Assembly (NCBI GenBank): GCA_020216805.1
Contig: JAIWNN010000098.1
Coordinates: 1 to 10,000, forward strand
From: Desulfarculus sp.
GTDB taxonomy: Bacteria; Desulfobacterota; Desulfarculia; Desulfarculales; Desulfarculaceae
Length of the DNA: 10,000 bases
Direction of reading: 5' to 3'
Shown: positions 6,506 to 10,000 of the stretch, piece by piece
How the letters are laid out: each line of letters begins with the position of its first letter
Numbering within the stretch: position 1 is the first letter of the stretch
Notes under the pieces: generated by a model
Databases searched by the model: none
Told to the model about the DNA's origin: nothing
Seen by the model: the letters and a program-made list of their open reading frames with translations, nothing else
Translations under genes and position numbers: made by a program

Positions 6506-6587
6506 AAAAAATAGGCGAAGCGGTCTTTCGCCCGCGCGCCGGCCCCGGATGGGGGCTCTGGCGCGAAGGAGAAAGACCGCTTCGCCT
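6506..6587 (-). terminator. Large nested intrinsic terminator downstream of hisG
   Basis: Bases 6513-6529 and 6571-6587 form a perfect 17-bp outer stem (core GGCGAAGCGGTC). The loop itself folds: 6535-6540 pairs with 6560-6565 (CGCGCC/GGCGCG), and 6541-6546 with 6552-6557 (GGCCCC/GGGGCT, with one G-T pair). On the minus strand the outer stem is followed by ATTTTTTG (complement of 6505-6512), giving the classic stem plus U-run polarity for ending hisI-hisG transcripts. The remaining bases of the 6391-6656 gap show no gene and no convincing promoter. Confidence 0.85.
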
Positions 6588-6656
6588 TAAGCTCGGGGAT
6601 GCATTTCGGCTAAGTTACCTGACTCACATGGTTAATCGTCAGCCATCCGCCCGGGG

Positions 6657-7532
6657 CTAGATGACCTTGTTCAGCGCGTACTCGATGATGCCTTCCGCCC
6701 CCTTGCGCATCAGCTCGGGGATCAGGTCGCGCACTTGGCTCTCGTCCACCACCGTCTCCACCGCGAACCAGTCGCTGTTGTAGAGCGGGGCCACGGTGGG
6801 GGCGTTCAGGCTGGGCAGCACCTCCACCACGTCGGTGATGCGGATCTTGGGCACGTTCATCTTGATCGCCACCAGCTTGTCGGCTCGGAGCGCGCCCTTC
6901 AAGAGCAGCGCGATCTGCTCGATCTTGCGGCGCTTTTCCGGGTCCTCCCAGGCCTTCTTGTTGGCGATGAGCTGAGTGGTGGACTGCATCAGCTCCTTGA
7001 TGATCTTCAGGCCGTGGGCCGAGATGGTGCTGCCGGTCTCGGTCACCTCCACGATGGCGTCGGCCAGGCCGTTGACCACCTTGGCCTCGGTGGCCCCCCA
7101 GGAGAAATGGACCTCCACCTCCACGCCCTGCTCCTGGAAAAAGCGCTTGGTGAAGTTGACCATCTCGGTGGCGATGCGCTTGCCGGCCAGGTCGGCGACG
7201 TCCTTGATGCCCGAGTCCTTGGCCACGGCCAGGACCCAGCGGGCCGGGCGGGTGGAGACCTTGGAGTAGACCAGCTCCTCCACGTAGACCACGTCCGAGT
7301 CATTCTCCAGGATCCAGTCGCGGCCGGTGATGCCCGCGTCCAGGGTGCCGCTCTCCACGTAACGGCTCATCTCCTGGGCCCGGCAGATGGAGCAGTCGAT
7401 CTGTTCGTCGTCGATCTCCGGGAAGTAGGAGCGGCCGTTGACGTTGATCTTCCAGCCCGCGCGGGCGAAGAGCCGCACCGTGGCATCCTGGAGGCTGCCC
7501 TTGGGCACGCCCAGTTTCAGCGGGGTTTTCAT
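6657..7532 (-). CDS. hisG: ATP phosphoribosyltransferase, long form
   Basis: First step of histidine biosynthesis in the cytoplasm: ATP + PRPP to phosphoribosyl-ATP. The product is 291 residues, the length of the self-regulated long form (HisG_L). N-terminal catalytic signatures are [12 protein letters not shown] (7-18), GITGRDWI (68-75) and the PRPP-binding region [19 protein letters not shown] (145-163), followed by TETGSTI. Residues about 215-291 form the ACT-like regulatory domain ([20 protein letters not shown]), which in relatives mediates histidine feedback inhibition, so no HisZ partner is needed. The start at 7532 overlaps the hisI stop as ATGA; a longer upstream reading frame is just hisI in another frame. 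It is the last gene of a two-gene operon. Very confident. Confidence 0.97.
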   Translation of the reverse strand: MKTPLKLGVPKGSLQDATVRLFARAGWKINVNGRSYFPEIDDEQIDCSICRAQEMSRYVESGTLDAGITGRDWILENDSDVVYVEELVYSKVSTRPARWVLAVAKDSGIKDVADLAGKRIATEMVNFTKRFFQEQGVEVEVHFSWGATEAKVVNGLADAIVEVTETGSTISAHGLKIIKELMQSTTQLIANKKAWEDPEKRRKIEQIALLLKGALRADKLVAIKMNVPKIRITDVVEVLPSLNAPTVAPLYNSDWFAVETVVDESQVRDLIPELMRKGAEGIIEYALNKVI

Positions 7533-7906
7533 TTGCCGTAGACCTCCTTGGGATCGAAGACCGGCTGACCCTCGACCACCAGCGCATCGCCCTCCACCCG
7601 GCGATAAAAGCAACTCTTCATGCCGGTGTGGCAGGCCGCGCCGCCCACCTGCTCCACCTTGAACAGCACGGTGTCATCGTCGCAGTCGACGTGGATCGCC
7701 TTGATTTTCTGCACGTTGCCGCTGGTACCGCCCTTGTGCCACAGCTCCTGGCGGCTGCGTGACCAGTAGTGCGCCTCGCCGGTGGCCAAGGTCTTTTCCC
7801 AGGATTCTTGGTTGATGTAGGCCAACATCAGCACCTCGCCGGTGGCCGCGTCCTGGGCGATGGCCGGTATCAGTCCGCCGGTCTTTTTGAAATCCAGTTG
7901 GATCAT
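7529..7906 (-). CDS. hisI: Phosphoribosyl-AMP cyclohydrolase
   Basis: Opens the adenine ring of phosphoribosyl-AMP, the third step of histidine biosynthesis, in the cytoplasm. From the ATG at 7906 the product is 125 residues and monofunctional: the HisE pyrophosphatase domain found in fused HisIE is absent. Family motifs are [50 protein letters not shown] (Mg-binding D74, D76, D78 and zinc ligand C75) and [12 protein letters not shown] (C92, C99). An alternative ATG at 7918 adds [10 protein letters not shown] fits the usual family N-terminus better, and GGGA lies six bases upstream, but both ribosome sites are weak. First gene of the hisI-hisG operon. The other histidine genes are not in the window. 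Confidence 0.96.
   Translation of the reverse strand: MIQLDFKKTGGLIPAIAQDAATGEVLMLAYINQESWEKTLATGEAHYWSRSRQELWHKGGTSGNVQKIKAIHVDCDDDTVLFKVEQVGGAACHTGMKSCFYRRVEGDALVVEGQPVFDPKEVYGK
7542..7547 (-). promoter_or_regulatory. hisG ribosome-binding site inside the end of hisI
   Basis: GGAGGT (minus strand) lies nine bases before the hisG ATG, within the last codons of hisI. Together with the ATGA stop/start overlap it supports the 7532 start and translational coupling, which would keep HisI and HisG output in step. Confidence 0.75.
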
Positions 7907-7941
7907 TGCCCGTCCCATGATGGGGTTGCGGTGAAAAAGAC

Positions 7942-7970
7942 TTTTTACCCGGCCGGCTGGGGCTTGTCAA
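7942..7970 (-). promoter_or_regulatory. Sigma70-type promoter for hisI-hisG
   Basis: On the minus strand a perfect TTGACA (complement of 7965-7970) and TAAAAA (complement of 7942-7947; 4 of 6) are spaced by 17 bases. Start of transcription is expected near 7935, leaving a leader of about 30 bases to the preferred ATG. A short near-palindrome, AAAAAG-T-CTTTTT, overlaps the -10 box and start site. No his-leader peptide or long attenuator fits in so short a leader. Confidence 0.7.
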
Positions 7971-8032
7971 GCCCGCCCCCCGACCGGGGTGAAGGTCGCC
8001 AAACCGTAACATTTCAGGTGGTTGCCAGCCGG

Positions 8033-8072
8033 AAAAAGGCCCCCGCTTCCGCCGGGCGGCCGGAGGGGGGCC
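8033..8072 (-). terminator. Intrinsic terminator after the kinase-BON gene
   Basis: On the minus strand a GC stem, GGCCCCC pairing with GGGGGCC at its base (8066-8072 with 8038-8044) and extended after a small internal bulge by TCCG/CGGA, is followed by TTTTT (complement of 8033-8037). It lies about 40 bases beyond the stop at 8111, correctly oriented to end that transcript before the hisI promoter. The rest of 7919-8110 holds only the hisI promoter and leader. Confidence 0.7.
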
Positions 8073-8110
8073 GAAACCGACCCCCGCCCCTCGGAGCCAG
8101 GCCGGGCGGA

Positions 8111-8938
8111 CTAGAAACTCAGGGCGGTGGTGCGCAACTGGTTGTCCACCTTGATCACGCCGGGATATTTCTGGGCGATCTCCTCGACTCGTCGTCTGGT
8201 GTCTCGGTCCTGCACGAAACCCTCCAGGCGCACCTGGCCCTCCAAGGGGCATTGCACCCGGATGTCGTGGTAGGGGCTGGTCAAGACCCGCTTCTTGATC
8301 GCGCTCTCCACCTTCTTGGCGAAGGCCCGGCGCGCCAGCTCCTGGCTTACGGTTTCGGGATCGTTGACCGGCGGCATGGCCTTGGCCGCCAGGACGATCA
8401 GCTCGGCCCCGGCCTCGGCCGAGAGGTTGGCGGTGTTGAGCACCAGGTTGTAGAGGCTCCAGTCGGCGAGGTCGCGGTGGTAGACGCTCTCGATCAGGGC
8501 GCGGCGCTGCTGGTCGTAATGGCGCACGAACTCCCGGGCATCTTCCAGGCTCAGACCCATGCGCTTGGCGACGCGCTCGGTCCGCAGTTGGGCAGGGGCC
8601 ACCACCCGAGCGTGGAAGACCCCGGGCACCTCGGCCAGGGCGATCTGGGCCCCGCGGCCCAAGAGGACCACGTCGCCCCGGCTGGCCAGATCCAGATTCA
8701 GGGCCTCGAACAGGCTGGTGTAGGCGGGATCGCGGAAGAACATCCGCTCCCAGACTCCTCCCGGAGCGGTCTCGGCCTCGAAGGCGGCGCAGGCGTCCCT
8801 GAACTCCAGATCGCACTCGCGGGCGATGCGGTGGATGGCCTCGCGGTTGACCAATTCGTAACCCAGCTTGCGGGCCACCAGGGCCCCGATCTCGTCGCCC
8901 AGGCTGCCCACCTTGCGCGAAATGGTGACAACTGCCAT
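8111..8938 (-). CDS. Cytidylate-kinase-like protein with C-terminal BON domain
   Basis: A 275-residue, apparently cytoplasmic protein with no signal peptide. Residues 1 to about 200 match the cytidylate-kinase-like family: VTISRKVGSLGDEIGALVARKLG (nucleotide-binding loop of the SRxxGSxGxxI type, lacking the usual GKS/T lysine), YELVNREAI, VVLLGRGAQIAL, HARVVAPAQLRTERVAKRMG (lid Arg region), and SLYNLVLNTANLS. Residues about 207-270 resemble a BON domain: KVESAIKKRVL, LEGQVRLEGFV, then RRRVEEIAQKYPGVIKVDNQL. BON domains usually occur in exported lipid- or pore-associated proteins, so this fusion is notable. The kinase substrate is unknown; true CMP kinase (cmk) is not implied. Start: ATG at 8938 with AGGGGA eight or nine bases upstream. 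It stands alone between its own promoter and terminator. Confidence 0.88.
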   Translation of the reverse strand: MAVVTISRKVGSLGDEIGALVARKLGYELVNREAIHRIARECDLEFRDACAAFEAETAPGGVWERMFFRDPAYTSLFEALNLDLASRGDVVLLGRGAQIALAEVPGVFHARVVAPAQLRTERVAKRMGLSLEDAREFVRHYDQQRRALIESVYHRDLADWSLYNLVLNTANLSAEAGAELIVLAAKAMPPVNDPETVSQELARRAFAKKVESAIKKRVLTSPYHDIRVQCPLEGQVRLEGFVQDRDTRRRVEEIAQKYPGVIKVDNQLRTTALSF

Positions 8939-9013
8939 GGATTATTCCCCTTTGTCCTGTCATAACGCGGTGTTGTCCGCCAGTGGCCGGGTGAGTCCCG
9001 ATCATAAGTACAG

Positions 9014-9042
9014 ATTATAGGCCCATCCCGGGATGGTCGCCA
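9014..9042 (-). promoter_or_regulatory. Promoter for the kinase-BON gene
   Basis: A perfect TATAAT -10 box on the minus strand (complement of 9014-9019) is preceded, 17 bases away, by a poor -35 match TGGCGA (complement of 9037-9042). The transcript would start near 9007, with a leader of about 68 bases before the ATG at 8938. The weak -35 and the palindrome in the spacer suggest a regulated promoter. Confidence 0.5.
9023..9036. promoter_or_regulatory. 14-bp perfect palindrome in promoter spacer, possible operator
   Basis: CCATCCCGGGATGG is perfectly self-complementary and fills most of the spacer between the -35 and -10 boxes of the kinase-BON promoter. A related CCATCCCATGG lies about 32 bases further upstream (9055-9065). 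Such placement suits a dimeric repressor or a spacer-binding activator. The regulator is unidentified. Confidence 0.4.
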
Positions 9043-9212
9043 GGGGGCGAAGGCCCCATCCCATGGGGGGATTAGCCCTCTGCCCTCCACCCTGTCCACG
9101 GGCCGCCCCCCAGCCCTGGATTGGTGAACCATCCCTCCTGACCGCCGCCCCGCCTTGCGCCAGGCTTGACCCGTGCCGCCCATTCCGGGCGCCATTTCAC
9201 GGGAGGCTGGCG

Positions 9213-9716
9213 ATGCGAATGAGGCTGGTTCCGTGGCTGTTGATGGCCACCCTGCTGACGGCGGGCTGCGCCAGCGGCGAGGAAAAGGCCGCCTATCTCA
9301 ACGCTCAGTTGGAGGCCCTGAGGCTGCAAAAGCCCCTTTTGGAGCTGCGAGCCAAGCCTGGCGAGCAGATCGAGTTGAAGGGGGTGGAGGCCCTGCTGGT
9401 CCATGCCCCCCTGGGCGGCGGGAGCGGGGGTGGCCTGGTCCGGCAACATCAGAACGAGTGGGCCCCGGTGGCGCGCGAGGGTCTGGGCATCCTGGGGGTG
9501 GTGGGCGGCATCTACTTCGCGGGCGAAAAGGCGGTCCAACTGGCGGAAACCGTGGGCAAGAGTGCCGGAACCCACATCAGTGGCGGCTTCAACAACTCCG
9601 GCGGCCAGAGCCCGGTCAGCTACTACGTGGGCCAGGGCGGCGCGCCCAGCCAGGGCGTCAGCGACCGCCACGACAGCGTGGACGACCATTCCCCGGCCGA
9701 GAGCCCCCAGCCCTGA
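9213..9716 (+). CDS. Small hypothetical lipoprotein with one internal membrane-like helix
   Basis: A 167-residue protein not assigned to a named family. MRMRLVPWLLMATLLTAGC is a lipoprotein signal with lipobox-like TAGC; C19 would be acylated. A short helical stretch (about 23-45) follows, then KPGEQIELKGVEALLVHAP (48-66), a Gly-rich linker, NEWAPVAREG and a hydrophobic segment GLGILGVVGGIYFAG (90-104). The C-terminal 45 residues are Gly/Ser/Asn/Pro-rich and probably disordered. The order lipobox, PGxxI motif, EWAPVA and a single glycine-rich helix recalls small lipoproteins near phage structural or lysis genes; this is from memory and unverified. Start: ATG at 9213 with GGGAGG six bases upstream; a reading-frame extension to 9033 lacks these features. 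The upstream stretch 9043-9212 shows no clear promoter. A weak hairpin (CGAGCCG/CGGCTCG, 9729-9751) follows the stop without a T-run. Confidence 0.75.
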   Translation: MRMRLVPWLLMATLLTAGCASGEEKAAYLNAQLEALRLQKPLLELRAKPGEQIELKGVEALLVHAPLGGGSGGGLVRQHQNEWAPVAREGLGILGVVGGIYFAGEKAVQLAETVGKSAGTHISGGFNNSGGQSPVSYYVGQGGAPSQGVSDRHDSVDDHSPAESPQP

Positions 9717-9825
9717 GGGCCTGTTCCACGAGCCGATGGCTGGCCGGCTCGGCCCATCTTGTCCGCTTAAGGTCCCGGAGCGGCTATGTCGGGCGAAATG
9801 AGGTCGCCCCGTCGCCTGGCGGCTC

Positions 9826-9880
9826 CTCGCGATGACGGAAAAGACCCTAATTTGTCATTGCGAGCGCAGCGAAGCAATCT
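9826..9880. repeat. REP-like divergent palindromic repeat
   Basis: CTCGCGATGAC (9826-9836) and GTCATTGCGAG (9854-9864) form an 11-bp stem with one G-T pair around a 17-base AT-richer loop. The right unit continues CGCAGCGAAGCAATCTC and has its own ATTGC/GCAAT stem (9857-9861, 9874-9878). The GTCATTGCGAG...GCAATCTC pattern is, from memory, a common extragenic palindrome in many bacterial genomes including deltaproteobacteria, of the type mobilised by RAYT (TnpA-REP) proteins. The surrounding 9717-9980 stretch shows no gene. Confidence 0.65.
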
Positions 9881-9916
9881 CCGGGAATCCATCGAGGTGT
9901 ACACCCATACCCGTTC

Positions 9917-9948
9917 AAAAAACCGGGGCGGGGTTGATCCCCGCCCCG
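9917..9948 (-). terminator. Strong intrinsic terminator for a gene entering from the right
   Basis: CGGGGCGGGG (9924-9933) and CCCCGCCCCG (9939-9948) form a perfect 10-bp stem with a TTGAT loop. On the minus strand it is followed by a TTTTTT run (complement of 9917-9922). It lies about 30 bases past a minus-strand stop at 9981. On the + strand the following CCTTTGTT is only weakly T-rich, so activity there for the lipoprotein transcript is less likely. Confidence 0.8.
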
Positions 9949-9980
9949 CCTTTGTTACGGAGTATCGCGCCCGGCCCCGC

Positions 9981-10000
9981 TCAGGCGTCCAGGTTCATCT
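9981..10000 (-). CDS. Probable last codons of a minus-strand gene, cut by window edge
   Basis: On the minus strand the last bases read ...ATG AAC CTG GAC GCC TGA, i.e. a C-terminus MNLDA. Only six codons are visible, so nothing can be said about the product. The sole support is the well-placed minus-strand terminator about 30 bases downstream. Another frame or no gene remains possible. Confidence 0.3.

Noticed and set aside
5164..6660. 498-codon + strand open frame opposite the aminotransferase
   Set aside because: Antisense shadow of a gene with clear PLP-enzyme motifs; low-complexity Gly/Ala/His/Val composition and no initiation signal.
7533..7613. N-terminal extension of hisG by 27 residues
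   Set aside because: The extension is hisI sequence in another frame; the ATG at 7532 with GGAGGT and the ATGA overlap gives the normal HisG length of 291.
7674..9005. 443-codon minus-strand frame overlapping hisI and the kinase gene, and the 398-codon + frame opposite them
   Set aside because: The first is an Arg/Gly/Pro-rich alternative frame of the kinase gene running through a terminator and a promoter; the second is antisense. Neither has family motifs.
9033..9212. N-terminal extension of the lipoprotein gene to a GTG at 9033
   Set aside because: It would bury the lipoprotein signal sequence and ignores the good GGGAGG site before the ATG at 9213.
9729..9751. Hairpin after the lipoprotein stop as an intrinsic terminator
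   Set aside because: Only a 7-bp stem with a 9-base loop and no following T-run; not enough to call.
1..10000. CRISPR array, tRNA, rRNA or insertion sequence
   Set aside because: No regularly spaced direct repeats, no cloverleaf or rRNA-like segments and no transposase motifs were seen on either strand.

Overview
This is a GC-rich (clearly above 60%), densely coding chromosomal segment from a Gram-negative bacterium. The gene content suggests Desulfobacterota (the former deltaproteobacteria): a HAMP-SpoIIE phosphatase, a DUF2318/ABC cluster, long-form HisG next to HisI, a cytidylate-kinase-like protein with a BON tail, and a lipoprotein. That placement rests on gene flavour, not a database match. 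I see no tRNA, rRNA, CRISPR array, transposase or replication origin.

Layout. On the + strand, positions 1-1912 hold the 3' part of a membrane-bound RsbU/SpoIIE-type phosphatase and, 28 bases later, a cation-diffusion-facilitator (CDF) homologue whose metal ligands are almost all replaced. These converge, with a 9-base gap occupied by a hairpin, on a minus-strand block. Read in the direction of transcription, that block contains a DUF2318 Cys-rich membrane-anchored protein, a MacB/FtsX-like permease and its ATPase. Upstream of it, also on the minus strand, are a small exported Cys/Met-rich protein with its own promoter and a class I aminotransferase. Next upstream is a hisI-hisG operon with a good sigma70-type promoter and an elaborate terminator. 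Then comes a cytidylate-kinase-like/BON fusion with its own promoter and terminator. Divergent from it on the + strand is a small lipoprotein gene. The right edge (9717-10000) is mostly non-coding: a REP-like palindromic repeat, a strong minus-strand terminator, and probably the last codons of a minus-strand gene lying outside the window.

How the genes may work together. The aminotransferase and hisIG belong to amino-acid metabolism; hisI and hisG are translationally coupled by an ATGA overlap. Positions 1013-5205 look like a metal/redox neighbourhood: CDF-like membrane protein, DUF2318 protein with five cysteines, ABC exporter-fold complex with a CxxC in its periplasmic domain, and an exported protein with CC, CxC and four regularly spaced methionines. 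DUF2318 proteins and MacB-like permeases occur together in iron-uptake loci such as the Campylobacter p19 region, but the FTR1 permease and P19 are absent here, so the substrate is unknown. The most unusual items are the ligand-less CDF homologue, the Cys/Met-rich protein, the kinase-BON fusion and several very regular palindromes. Long open frames opposite the real genes, some up to 701 codons, are judged to be high-GC shadows.
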